Assembly: GCA_009823505.1 (NCBI GenBank)
Contig: VZQC01005068.1
Location: forward strand, 321,302 to 385,301
Direction: 5' to 3'
Length of the DNA stretch: 64,000 bases
Source of the DNA: Rhizomys pruinosus
Lineage: Eukaryota > Chordata > Mammalia > Rodentia > Spalacidae
The position numbers were made by a program, and so were the translations under genes. Below, in pieces: positions 21,997 to 31,859 of the stretch (position 1 is its first letter; each line of letters opens with the position of its first letter). The notes below the pieces were generated by a model, which made no database searches, was not told where the DNA came from, and saw only the letters and a program-made list of their open reading frames with translations.

Positions 21997-22230
21997 AGCC
22001 TGGGGAGATGGCTCAGTAGGTAAGACAACTTGCTGTTCTCAAAGAATATCCAAATTCAGTTACCAGAACCAGTATGGCAACACACAACTGCTTTTAACAC
22101 CAGTTTCAAGGGATCTGATCCCTTCTTCTGCCCTCTCCAAACATGTGCACATAGGCACATAATACACATACCTGCTTGCTTACAAACAACACACATACAC
22201 ATAAAATACAGTAAGTAAATAAAAGAAATT
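21997..22230 (+). repeat. B2/RSINE-type SINE
   Basis: Head 'agcctggggagatggctcagtaggtaag', body 'ttcagttaccagaaccagtatgg', 'tttcaagggatctgatcccttcttctgccct', AC-rich 3' end and A-rich tail. A short repeat of 'agcttct' on both sides may be the TSD. Confidence 0.75.
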
Positions 22231-22700
22231 ATGAGCTTCTACAAATTGATTTGCTTTCTTCACTATACAGTTAGTAACACTAAGAACAAGTTTTAATATA
22301 TACATATATGGATAATATGTAGTTTAGTGACTTTAGAATAAGTTTTACCTTGATGAACATTAGAGACTCAGGGTGTATAATAAAAACAGAGAGAGATGGA
22401 AGTATGTATACATTTTCATTTAATTTTGATTTTCAAATATATGAAACATATTTAGTCACTGAAGTAAAATTTGCCATGCTAAACTAACTGTTAAGGCTAA
22501 AAATCAGTCTTTATTATGTTTAACATATGATTTCATCATTTAAGAAACTGAATCATAGATATCTTTCACACTGAGTTTGGGATGCTGTATTTAGTTTCTA
22601 GAAACCAATGTCAACAACCTATATAAGAATTAACAAAAAAACTCTAAATTGTCATTTAAATGAAAGAAATTGAGAATGCAAAAATTATGAACAAAAAACA
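22231..22700. other. AT-rich interval, nothing recognised
   Basis: No repeat family or coding signal identified. Confidence 0.4.
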
Positions 22701-22701
22701 G

Positions 22702-22920
22702 AGGCTGGAGATTTGAGATGGGTTAGACATTAAGACTACTTGCCACTGTTTCAAAGGACTGGAATTTTGTTTTCAATTTCCACAACTGGCAGCTCTCAAA
22801 TAACTATAACTCTAGATTTAGGATATCGGAAGGACAAATCTGGCTTCTACAGACATCTACATGCACATGTGTGTGTGCGTGCATGCACACACACATACAC
22901 ACACACACACACACCACTAC
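22702..22920 (+). repeat. RSINE/B4-type SINE with (CA)n tail
   Basis: Decayed head 'gagatttgagatgggttagac', then 'ttttcaatttccacaactgg', and a CA microsatellite tail at about 22886-22914. Confidence 0.5.
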
Positions 22921-22945
22921 CATTACCACCAACACCACCACCGAC

Positions 22946-23308
22946 TGTGGTGGTTTGAATGAGAATGCCCCCCATAGGCTTCAAGTATTCAGACATTTTG
23001 TCCCCAGTTGGTAGCACTGTTTTGGGAGTACTTAGAAGGTGTGGCCATGCTGGAAGAAGTACCTCACTGGAGGTGGGCTTAGAGAGTTCAACAAGCCTTG
23101 CAAACTCCAGTGTCGCTCTCTCAGCTTCCTGTGCTTATTGGAAGATGTGAACCTCAGCTTTCTGCTCCAGTTCCTGCCACCATGTCTTCCACCACAATGG
23201 ACTCTAATTCCCTAGAACAATCAATCTTAAGCTCAAATAAACTCTTCCTTTTATAAGTTCCCTTGGTCATGGTGGTTTTATCACAGCAACAGAAAAGTGA
23301 CTAATACA
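22946..23308 (+). mobile_element. Solo MaLR LTR (MT-type)
   Basis: Forward 363-bp LTR with TGTGGTGGTTTGAATG... and ...GTGACTAATACA ends and an AATAAA signal in 'agctcaaataaactcttcc'. Flanking pentamers are ccgac (22941-22945) and ccaac (23309-23313), a TSD with one mismatch. It landed in the ACC-rich end of a SINE tail. Confidence 0.93.
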
Positions 23309-23313
23309 CCAAC

Positions 23314-23820
23314 GAAAAATTAAAATATAGAGATATATTTATATTATACTGCATGTATTCTATTAAAAAACTCACCAAACTTTATGGTAGACTTTTGGAA
23401 AATGGCAATAAAGTAAATGTAGCCAGATAATGGGAAATGAGGTTCTAGGAAACTCCCTAGTCATCTTCATCAATATGGGCAGTATATTTATCTCATGTGG
23501 GATTGCACGAGACTGTTTCAAGGACATTGTGTTAGCACAGTCTCTTGACAACTTATCATTGTTACTATAGCATGTCCCTCCATGATACCCCTACTCCTGT
23601 TTTCTTCCTTATTTTCTCCATGCATCTCTTTGCCAGCTTTCAACTTCCACTCATTCTAACTGAGGTTCTTAGAAATATGTTGAACTGGGAAGATTGTTCA
23701 GTGGGTAAAGCATTTGCTAGGAAAACTAATTATCTGAATTCAGATCTACAAGAGAAATGTGGAAAGCATGATACAATAGTATAAGCATCTATAATCATAA
23801 GTCACAAGATAACTATATTT
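23314..23820. other. Mostly unannotated interval
   Basis: A faint forward SINE head may lie at 23688-23800 ('gggaagattgttcagtgggtaaagcatttgctagg'). Otherwise nothing recognised. Confidence 0.35.
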
Positions 23821-23821
23821 T

Positions 23822-23900
23822 AGTTTTTTTGAAGAACCTTCATGATTTCCAAAGTGGCTAGACAAATTACATTGGCACCATAAGAGTATTAAAATCTCCT
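23822..23900 (-). mobile_element. Ancient L1 ORF2 fragment
   Basis: 'gaagaaccttcatgatttccaaagtggctagacaaattacattgg' is the inverted, conserved mammalian L1 ORF2 segment (equivalent to 'cactttggaaa...aaggttc'). Confidence 0.55.
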
Positions 23901-23902
23901 TT

Positions 23903-24330
23903 TGAAAAATACTTTTATTGGTGATTTGTGTATTTCATACATTATCTTTCAGTCCAATTTAGACACATTCCCCTCTCCCTGCCCTCACCCCACCCTAGTT
24001 CAGGTATTCTGTCTTGCATGTGTTGCATCTTTCTCTCAGTCTTTCCAAAGTTCTTCACTGCAGAAGCTTGTTGTTTGGGGCCGAATTTAACTGTATCATT
24101 CAGTTCTTTGACCCAGTCTTTGTGGTGGTGTTCCCTCCCCTTTGTAGTGCTCAAACATATGCCTATATAACCATCATTTTTGTCTACATCTTTCTTATTT
24201 GTTTTCTTAATAACTGCTACTCTAATTTCAATACTAGTGGCCAGTCAACACATGAAAAATATTTAACCTCCCTGGCCACTAGAGAAATGTAGATTCAATC
24301 TAAATTGAGATCCCATCTTTATCTGGCATT
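23903..24330 (-). mobile_element. 5'-inverted L1 (3'UTR minus, ORF2 piece plus)
   Basis: The left part (23903 to about 24215) is an inverted L1 3'UTR ('acttttattggtgatttgtgtatttcatac', the inverted G-rich tract near 23975-23997, 'ctttccaaagttcttcactgcag'). The right part (about 24225-24328) is forward L1 ORF2 ('ccagtcaacacatgaaaaat', 'gccactagagaaatgtagattcaatctaaattgagatcccatc'). Opposite orientations of the two parts are the signature of twin-primed L1 insertion. Confidence 0.7.
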
Positions 24331-24369
24331 TTAGCACTTTTTAAAATTAATTAGCTAGTTAATTAATTA

Positions 24370-24500
24370 GGGGTGGTTTGCACCATATACATGGAGTCAG
24401 AAGACAAATTGTTCATGCCTGTTCTCTCCATCCACCATGTGGGTCACAGGGATCAAACCTATGTAGATACATTTATCTTCTGAGCCACCTTAAAGGCACA
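24370..24500 (-). repeat. B3 SINE fragment
   Basis: Reverse: 'ggagtcagaagacaaattg', 'ccaccatgtgggtcacagggatcaaacc', head 'atcttctgagccacctt'. Confidence 0.65.
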
Positions 24501-25189
24501 ATGCCTGGTTCTAGCAGTTAACTCATGGATGTGAATAGTTCTTAGGGATTAAATTCTTTTTTATAGGACCAATTAATTTTACTTGTTTAATTTTTAAATT
24601 AGTTCACAAAGTAACATTTCCATATGGTATTTTCACACGTACTTTGCTTTATTGAAACTCTTTTCCCAGGTGAGCCTAGGTTATATCAAGTTGAGAATAT
24701 GGCTAATCATCAGAGCAACTTCTGACTTGTAAAATAGCATATCGTCATCCTTTGGTATTTACAGAAGCTTGGTCTCAAGATTCTTCATAGATATCAAGCC
24801 AAGAATGCTCAAGTCCCTTGTATAAAAATATCTTTATATTTAGGAATCCACATTTTCTTCCTTTAATATTACTATAAAATATGCATACATACTTTCCACT
24901 CATATACAGTAATTACAGAATCTGAAAGTAAGTGGTGAATCGATTCTAGACCCCATTAAGAGATTTACATTAGTACAACATAGTTGCTTAAACATCAATA
25001 AAACCATTATAAAAAAATAATTCCTGCCTAACAAGAACTTTGGTTAATCTGGGCTAACTGTGTGGCTTTAAACATCAAAAAAATTCATCTCTAGTTAAGA
25101 TATAATACTTAATTTATGTAAATAAAATATAAATAGTTATATACAGTTTGGGGAACTATTGCAAGGGGAAAGGTCTATGTTCTTTTTTG
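24501..25189. other. Unannotated AT-rich interval
   Basis: No repeat family or gene recognised. Confidence 0.4.
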
Positions 25190-25350
25190 GGGGGGTTATT
25201 ATAGCTTATTGTTCCAAGTGACAGTCCATCACTGAAGGAAACCAAGGCAGGTTCTTAACCATGCAGGAACCTGGATGTAGGAACTGAAGCACAGACCACA
25301 GAAAAATGCTGCTTAATGGCTTGCTTTTCTGGCCTGTTCTCAGCCTGATT
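25190..25350 (-). mobile_element. ORR1-like LTR fragment
   Basis: Reverse: 'gacagtccatcactgaaggaaaccaaggcagg', 'catgcaggaacctggatgtaggaactgaagcacagaccacag', 'gctgcttaatggcttgcttttctggcctgttc'. This is the central/5' part of a MaLR LTR truncated at both ends. Confidence 0.65.
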
Positions 25351-25351
25351 T

Positions 25352-26342
25352 CTTTTTGTTAGCATTTTTATTGAAGTTTCGTGCATTTCATACATCATTT
25401 CTCAGTCCAATCTAGACTCCTCTATCCTTCCATGTTCCCCACCCCACCCAAGTTCATGCACTCGGCCATTCCTGCCCTGTATCTTTTTTCTGATTCTTTT
25501 CAAAGTTTCTCAAAGCAGAGGGTTATTGTCCTTGGGGGAACTTTACTGTTTCAGTCCATTCTCTGTTCCAGTTCCTCTGCTGTTGTTGTTCCCTCCAATC
25601 TGTATTGCTTCAACATATGTCACACCTATACTAAAATTATATCATCAGTATACAAATTGTCACTTCCATATCATATTTCAGGATTCACATTCTTCTTTTT
25701 TTAAATTTATGCTACTCTAAACTATGCTTACATATCCTCCACCCATACACCAAGATCACCAAGTCTAAAAATAAGTGGTGGGTTAATTCTATCAGTGCTT
25801 GGTGCTAGTATCCACAAATGTGGGATAAGACTCATCCTTTGCTTTTCTGGGACTATGTTACTTCACTTAACATAATATCTTCTAGTTCCATCCATTTACC
25901 TGCAAAGTTCATTATGCTATCTTTCCTTACTGTTGCATATAACTCCATTGTGTAGATGTACCATATTTTCTCTATCCACTCATTGGTTGAGAAGCATTTG
26001 GGTTGGTTCCACCTCTTCACTATTTTGAAGAAAGCTGCAGTGAACATGGCTGTGCATGTAACTTTGTGTTAGGATGAGTCCTGGGTATATATACAGAAGT
26101 GGTATGGCTGGGTCAGGTGGTAAGCTCTTTTGGAGTCTTTTCAGGATTCTCCATACTGCTTTCCCTAGTGGTTGTATGAGTTTACATTCCCACCAGCAGT
26201 GGATGAATGTTCCCCTTTCCCCACAATCTTTCCAGCATTTGGTACCATTTGTTTTCTTGTTCCTAGCCAGTCTTATTAGAGTAAGATGATATCTTAAACT
26301 GATTTCAATTTGCATTTCTTTAATTATTAACAATGTTGAACA
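25352..26342 (-). mobile_element. Nested L1, 3'UTR and ORF2 C-terminus
   Basis: Leftmost piece of a minus-strand L1 that extends, with insertions, to about 32980. It starts with the inverted tail 'ttttattgaagtttcgtgcatttcatac' and 3'UTR, then the antisense ORF2 C-terminus ('tgcaaagttcattatgc', 'gttgagaagcatttgggttggttcc', 'gctgggtcaggtggtaag'). Confidence 0.88.
25853..26333 (-). pseudogene. L1 ORF2 C-terminal remnant (frameshifted)
   Basis: Two overlapping minus frames. The upstream one (25980-26333) contains KCWKDCGERGTFIHCWWEC, the L1 ORF2p C-terminal Cys/His motif (C-x3-C-x7-H-x4-C), followed by PPDPAIPLLYIYP. The downstream one (25853-26047) carries NEWIEKIWYIYTMELYATV, the extreme C-terminus. 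They lie in different frames, so the gene is broken. The reverse transcriptase homologous part is not here: the upstream region is deleted and the next L1 piece starts at 26501. Confidence 0.88.
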
Positions 26343-26500
26343 TTTTTTTTTTTTTTGGTCTTTTGGAGACAGGGTCTCCCTGTAGCCCCAGCTGCCCTGG
26401 AACTCACTCTGTAAACCAGTCTGGCCTTGAACTCACAAAGATCCTCCTGCCTGTGCCTCCCAAGTGCCATGATTAAAGGCATGCACTACCATGCACAGCT
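26343..26500 (-). repeat. B1 SINE in L1
   Basis: Reverse B1: poly-T, 'ggagacagggtctccctgtagcccc', 'ccagtctggccttgaactc', 5' end 'gcactaccatgcacagct'. It sits exactly at the point where a large piece of L1 ORF2 is missing. Confidence 0.92.
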
Positions 26501-26646
26501 ATATTAATTTTTCCAATCCATGAGCATGGGAGGGATTTCCATCTTCTGATTTCTTCTTCAATCTCCTTCTCCAGGGGTTTAAAATTGTTTTATTGTAGAG
26601 ATCCTTAGTGTCTTTGGTTAGGTTTGTTCCTAGGTATTTTATTGTT
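26501..26646 (-). mobile_element. Nested L1, ORF2 middle piece
   Basis: 'tttttccaatccatgagcatgg' and 'gtttggttaggtttgttcctaggtattttattgtt' are antisense ORF2 codons. They continue directly at 28851 across the MaLR insertion. Confidence 0.85.
26642..26646. other. Left TSD of MaLR element 2
   Basis: ttgtt. The identical pentamer at 28851-28855 and the continuous L1 reading across the two prove the insertion boundary. Confidence 0.93.
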
Positions 26647-27005
26647 TGTGGTGGTTTGCATGAGTGTCCCCCATAGGCTGTAAGTATTCAGACATTTGTC
26701 TCCAGTTGGTGGCGCTGTTTTTGGAGGTCTTACAAGGTGTGGCCATGCTGGGGGAAATATGTCACTGGGGGCAGGCTTAGTGAGTTTTAACAAGCCTCTG
26801 TGGTCTACAGTTGCCCTCTCTGTTTTCCTGTGCTCTCTGCGAGATGTGACCCTCAGTTTGCTGCTCCAGATCCAGCTGCCACACCTCCTGCCACAATGGA
26901 CTCTAATTTCCTGAAACCGCCAATCGTAAGCTCAAATAAACTCTTCCTTTTATAAGTTCCTTGGTTATGGTGCTTTATCACAACAACAGAAAAGTGACTA
27001 ATACA
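26647..27005 (+). repeat. MaLR element 2, 5' LTR
   Basis: 359 bp, TGTGGTGGTTTGCATG... to ...GTGACTAATACA, with AATAAA in 'aagctcaaataaactcttcc' and the usual 'ttataagttccttgg' block after it. Confidence 0.93.
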
Positions 27006-27010
27006 GTTAT

Positions 27011-27027
27011 TGGTACCAGAGAGTGGG
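27011..27027 (+). promoter_or_regulatory. Primer-binding site, tRNA-Leu type (imperfect)
   Basis: 'tggtaccagagagtggg' five bases after the LTR. It matches the site of element 3 except for an altered central base, consistent with decay of a tRNA-Leu primer site used by ERV-L relatives. Confidence 0.7.
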
Positions 27028-27061
27028 CTGTTGGCTGTGAAGAACCTGACCATGTGTATGT

Positions 27062-27508
27062 TTGGAGAAGTGTGGAAGACTTTGGAACTTTGGGCTGGAA
27101 ANCCCACAGCCCAAATGCTTGCCTGATGCTAAGTTGAAAAGCAACGGACTGATGTCTTTGGCAGAGGATATTTCAAGACAGCCTAATGTAGAAATGGTGG
27201 CATGGCTTTTAATGGTGAATATTATACAGATCTACAGTGAAAAAGAGCAGATGGGGCAGAAAGAAATGCAGAATGTACAATTTGGATCTGAAAACTGCAC
27301 TAGGAAGATTAAAGGTGGGGCCAAGGCATGTGAAGGAGAGGCTCTCTTTCATAAGGAGATTAAAGTCATTAAGGAGAGGCCTGGAGATTTACAAGTAAAC
27401 AAAAGAATCAGCACCTTCAGGGCAAGACCACACCCAGCTAATCCTCCAGCAAGTCCAGGGCAGAGAAAAGTTGCAAATGTGGTTGAAATGGGCCAGGGTC
27501 CCTCATGA
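27062..27508 (+). other. MaLR element 2 open frame A
   Basis: 148-codon frame that crosses the ambiguous base at 27102. Downstream of that base it matches frame A of element 1 (KLKSNGLMSL, PNVEMVAW, RPGDLQVNKRISTFRARPH). Its stop overlaps the start of frame B as ATGA (27505-27508), which is not the case in elements 1 and 3. The first dozen residues are unreliable because sequence is missing at the N. Unknown function, possibly non-coding. Confidence 0.6.
27102..27102. other. Single N hiding missing sequence
   Basis: Relative to MaLR elements 1 and 3, about 145 bases are absent exactly here ('gggctggaaa-N-cccacagccc'). The N therefore marks an unresolved join, not a single ambiguous base. Confidence 0.8.
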
Positions 27509-28014
27509 ACTTGCAGCCAGATTTGGCAATTTCATTCACGTGGTGCTGGCTTAGAGGTATGAAGTTCATAAGAGTGAAGGGGTCATCGGTTCTTCCTCCA
27601 TGGTTTCAGAGAGCCAAAGAGGCCAGGCATAGTACAGTAGGGGTGTCCCTGAATAAAGAAGGCCCTGATAGGCCATTGCATGAAGCTGCGAATGTGAAGC
27701 ATGGTGGGCATCGGAGACCCCAAGAAGACTTTCAAGATGCAAGACCTGTGAGATATTTGCCAAGGAGAGCTGCATACGAGGAGTGGTACCAGCCTAAGAA
27801 AGAGATGCACGTTGCAAGCAAAGCTGAAAGAGCTGAGCCATCTAAGCCCTTTGGAAGTCAAGTCCCAGAAGTTGCATGTAGAGCTACTGGACTTGGTGTT
27901 TGCCCTGCTGGTTTTTGGTCTTGTTTTGGTCCGGTATTCCCTCACTATGCCTCTATCCCTCCCTTTTGGAATGGGAATGTGTATTTGGTTACACTGTATG
28001 TTGGGAGTATGTAA
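27505..28014 (+). other. MaLR element 2 open frame B (169 codons)
   Basis: Longest open frame of the internal region. It shares the blocks VKGSSVLPPWFQRAKEAR, RRPQED-QDARPVRYLPRR, SKPFGSQVPEVA and GPVFPHYASIPPFW with the 151-codon frame of element 3 and the broken frame of element 1. It is basic, proline- and arginine-rich. I see no zinc knuckle, protease DTG, YXDD or membrane segment. It ends 180 bases before the polypurine tract. Not recognised as any retroviral protein. Confidence 0.6.
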
Positions 28015-28197
28015 TTTGTCTTTTGATTTTACAGGAGTTTACAGTTTGGGAGATTGGCCTGAGTCTCAGAGGAGACTTTGGACTGTGGACTTTTGAATGG
28101 CATTGAGACTGGTAAAGACTCTGGGGACTTTTAAGGTTGGACAAAATGCATTTTGCATTTTATATGGTCAGGAGCCTATGGGGGCCAGGGAGTGGAA

Positions 28198-28850
28198 TGT
28201 GGTGGTTTGAATGAGTGTCGCCCATAGGCTGTAAGTATTCAGACATTTGTCTCCAGTTGGTGGCACTGTTTTGGAGGTCTTAGAAGGTGTGGCCAGTGCT
28301 GGGGGAAGTGTGTCACTGGGGCAGCCTTAGTGAGTTTTTTTTTTTTTTTTTAATTTTTTTTTTTATTTTATTTATTTTCGGTATGTATATCAATGGTTCT
28401 GTCTGCATGCAGGTCCGTGCACCCGTGTCGTGCATGCCGCGGAGGTCAAAAGAAGACGTCGGATTCCCCTAGAACGGAGTTCCTCACTGAACTAAGAGGG
28501 AGTTTCAGACGGCTCTCGGCGCCATGTGGGTGCTGGGGATCGAACCCAGGTTCCTCTGCAAGAGCGGTCGGCGCTCTGAAAAAAACCGCAGGCCATCTCT
28601 CCAGCCCCCAGCTTAGTGAGTTTGTAAAAGCCTCTGTGGTCTACAGTGTTTCCCTCTATGTTTTCCTGTGCGCTCCTGCGAGATGTGACCCTTCAGTTTG
28701 TTCCTCCCAGAATCTAGCCGCCATGCCTCCTCGCCACAAGGGACTCTAAATTCCCGTGGAACCGCCAATTGTAAGCTACAAATAAACTTTTCTTTTAGTG
28801 CAAGTTTCTTGTTATGGTGCTTTAAATGCAACAGAAAAGTGACTAATACA
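28198..28850 (+). repeat. MaLR element 2, 3' LTR interrupted by B2
   Basis: Begins TGTGGTGGTTTGAATG and ends ...GTGACTAATACA. Preceded by the polypurine tract 'gggggccagggagtggaa'. Between about 28621 and 28830 it shows many single-base insertions compared with sister LTRs (for example 'cttttcttttagtgcaagtttcttgttatgg'). Confidence 0.9.
28338..28610 (-). repeat. B2 SINE inside MaLR LTR
   Basis: Reverse B2 with long T-rich tail, 'cgtgtcgtgcatgccgcggagg', 'ggggatcgaacccaggttcc', 'ggccatctctccagcccc'. TSD ttagtgagttt (28327-28337 and 28613-28623). Several small indels (for example 'ctctgaaaaaaaccgcagg'). Confidence 0.9.
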
Positions 28851-31113
28851 TTGTTTTTGAGCTATTGTGAGTGGGAAGGTCCTCCTTATATTCCTTCTTT
28901 AGTTGCCTGTTGTTGGTGTAAAGAAAAACTACTGATTTTTGTAACGTTAATTTTGTAGCCCACCACTGTTACTGAAATCCTTAATCGTTCTAGGATACTA
29001 TTCTGGTGGATTGTTTTAGCATCACCTTAGGTTAAACTATCATTTGTCATCTGCAAAAAGGGTGAGCTTGACTTCCTCTTGTCCAATTAGTATTCTTTAA
29101 TTTCCACTTTCTTGTCTTATTCCCTAGCCCAAGAACCATTCAAGTACTATATTGAAGAAGAAGTGAGAGAAAGAGGGCAGCCTGCCATTCCTGCCTTTAA
29201 GGCGAGATTGCTTCAACTTTTCTCCATTTAGGTGATGTTGGCTATGGGTTTTCTTTATATGGCTTTGATTACATTGAGAAATGGTTCTTTCCAGTCCATT
29301 TCTCTCTAGACTTTAACATAAAGTGTTGCTAGATTTTGTGGAAGGCTTTTTCATGGCAGTCGACGGAGATGATTGTGTGTTTTGTTTTTCAGTCCATTTA
29401 TGTGTTTTATATAGTTTTCTGATTTACATATCTTGAACCATCCCTGAATCCTGGTATGAATCCAACATGGTCATGATGGATTATCTTTTTGATGGGTTCT
29501 GTAGTGGTTTGCAAGTATCTGTTAAGAATTTTTGTCTGTGTCTCATTTATGAGATGGGTCAATAGTCTTCTTTTTTGGGTTGTATCTTTTCCGGTTTTGG
29601 TATGAGAATGATGCTGGCTTCATAGAAGGAATTTGAGAGATTTCCCTCTGTTTGTATTCTTTCTGAACAATTTGAGAAGTAATGGCTGTAAGTCTCCTTA
29701 ATTGTTTTATATAATTCTGTTGTGTACACAACTTTTTACCCTGGGTTTTTTTACATTGGGAGATGTTTTTTTTTTAATCTTTCAATTTCCCCAAATATTA
29801 CTGGTCTGTTTAACTGTTCATCTCCTGCTTGGTTAAGCTTTTTTGCTTTCAGATTTCAAATTTCATCCAGTTCCTCTTAGGTTTTCACAGTTAGTAGAGT
29901 ATAGGTTTTTGAAGTACCCATATGATGACTGGAGATTTTTTATTGTCTGTTATGATGCTTCCCCTTTCATTCGAAAAACATTCTATTGGATTGGGAGTTG
30001 CTCTTTCTTCTTTTGGTTAGCTGGGCTAGAGGTCTTCTGTTTTTTTTCCTTTTTTTTTTTTTAAGAACTTAACTTTTTTGTTCATTATTTTCTTGGTTTT
30101 CCCTTTGTTTCTATTTCATGTGATTCGCTCTCTCACATTGTATTTTTTCTTCTTCCTGTCGTGTTGGGTTATTTGCTCATTTGGTTGTTGTCTCTCAAGT
30201 GTTTTTTTGCTGAACAGTGTGAGACATTCTATTTGCTCTCTTGAAATGTAAGTTTTTCTAATTAGGCACCCAGGGCTATAAATTTCCCTAATATGACGCT
30301 TTAAAGTGATACAAAGTTTTGGTTGTGAGGTAATTGTCAATATTCATTTAGTTTCAGGAAGAGCTTTATTTCTGTTCTTTATTCTTCCTTACACCATCAT
30401 TGATTCAGAAGCTGTTGTTTTGTCTCCATGTGTTTCTTGGGACAGTGTAGGGCTTATCCTGATGTTTGATAATTGAGCGTTATTGTACTGTGTGTCTGAT
30501 AAAAAGCATGAAATGATAGCTTCAATCATGTTGTATTTGTTGAAGGTTTATCTTGTTTGTCCATGAGATTTTTGTGTTGGTTGTTTTGGAGAAGGTTCCG
30601 GTGTGGTGCTGAAGTAGAAAGTAATTCCTCTTGTGTTGATGGAATATTCGTAGAAGAATGTCTGTGAGGTCTATTTGGTAATGTATTTTTCATTTCAGAT
30701 GTCTCTCTGTTTATTCTTTGTCCAGTTGACCTATCCAAAGTGTTAAGTGGTTTGAAGCCCCCACTCTTAGATTTTGGGATTAATATGTGCCTTAATGTCT
30801 GACAGGATTGTGTTTAAGAAGTTGGGTTTACTGGAGTTTCGTGCATATATATTTATGAGGATAAAATCTTTATGGTTAATTGTTCCTTTGATAAGAATGT
30901 AATGCCCCTGTTTGTCTCTTCTGATTAGTTTTACTTTCAGGTCTATTTTGTCTGATATTAGAATGGCAACCTTATGGCTATTTGTTCCATTTGCATGGAA
31001 TATTTTTTCCAGCCTTTCACTTTAAGTTGGTGCCTATCCTTGAGGGTGAGATGTGTTTCCTGTACACAGCATATAGATGGATTCTATTTTCTAATCCATT
31101 CTCCCAGGCTATG
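28851..31113 (-). mobile_element. Nested L1, ORF2 reverse transcriptase to endonuclease region
   Basis: Antisense L1 ORF2, continuous with 26501-26646. 'tttgagctattgtgagtggg', 'catctgcaaaaagggtgagcttgacttcctcttgtcc', 'gggttttctttatatggctttgattac', 'tttactttcaggtctattttgtctgatattagaatggcaacc'. Only scattered short open stretches remain (for example 29543-29731, 30526-30738 minus), so it is a decayed pseudogene. Confidence 0.88.
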
Positions 31114-31275
31114 TTTTTTTTTTTTTTTTTTTTTTTTTTGCCTTTTTGAGACAGGGTCTCCCTGTAGCCCCAGCTCTCTGGGAACTCACTCTGTAGACCA
31201 GGCTGGCCTTGAACTCACAAAGATCCGCCTGCCTCTGCCTCCCAAGTGCCAGGAATAAAGGCTTGTGCCACCACG
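31114..31275 (-). repeat. B1 SINE in L1
   Basis: Reverse B1 with a long poly-T and a full body. A 10-bp TSD 'ccaggctatg' (31104-31113 and 31276-31285) fixes the insertion inside the L1. Confidence 0.95.
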
Positions 31276-31544
31276 CCAGGCTATGTCTTTTGATTGGGGA
31301 GTTTAGACCATTAATATTTAAGGTTATTATTGAGAGATGTGTGTTGCTTTTTTTCATCCTAATTCCTGCTTGCATTCTTGGTCTAGGTTTTTATTTTCAC
31401 AGTTATACTTTTATTAATTTCTCCCTTCCACTGGGAATAGTTGATCCTTTCTTCTGTCCTTTGAATTGCTTTGACTATTTTCTGAAAGGTTTGTTTCCTG
31501 GACATGTATTCTTTCATCTTGTTTGTCATGAAAGATTTTTCTTT
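31276..31544 (-). mobile_element. Nested L1, ORF2 5' part
   Basis: 'tttgattggggagtttagaccattaatatttaaggttattattgagag' and 'ctttgaattgctttgac' are antisense L1 ORF2 N-terminal (endonuclease) codons. Interrupted by the B2 at 31545. Confidence 0.85.
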
Positions 31545-31553
31545 TTTAAATTT

Positions 31554-31590
<37 letters not shown>

Positions 31591-31783
31591 TGTGTATGAG
31601 TGTCTGCATGTAAGTTTGGGCACCTGTGTCATGCAATGTCGCGAAGGTCAGAAGAGGGTGTCGGATTCCCCTGGAACTGGAGTTAAAGATGGTTCTCAGC
31701 TGCCATGTGGGTGCTGGGGATTGAACCCAGTCCTCTGCAATAGAAGTTGGCACTCTTAACTGCAGCCATCTCTCCAGCCCTGG
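31545..31783 (-). repeat. B2 SINE in L1
   Basis: Reverse B2, without the 17-bp duplication, with an (ATTT)n tail. Exact 13-bp TSD aagatttttcttt (31532-31544 and 31784-31796). Confidence 0.95.
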
Positions 31784-31859
31784 AAGATTTTTCTTTCTCT
31801 TTCAACTATGATTGACATTTTTGCTGAATATAGTAATCTAGGTTGGCATCTATAGTCGG
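31784..31859 (-). mobile_element. Nested L1 piece
   Basis: 'catttttgctgaatatagtaatctaggttggcatctatag' is antisense L1 between ORF2 and ORF1, continuing at 32267. Confidence 0.8.

Larger units (their letters stand above)
26647..28850 (+). mobile_element. Complete MaLR element 2, nested in L1
   Basis: Plus-strand MaLR with 5' LTR 26647-27005, internal region 27006-28197 and 3' LTR 28198-28850 (the LTR is enlarged by a B2 at about 28338-28610). Perfect TSD ttgtt. The internal region is about 145 bp shorter than in elements 1 and 3, with the loss located at the single N (27102). It carries open frames A and B and no recognisable retroviral domains. Confidence 0.95.
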
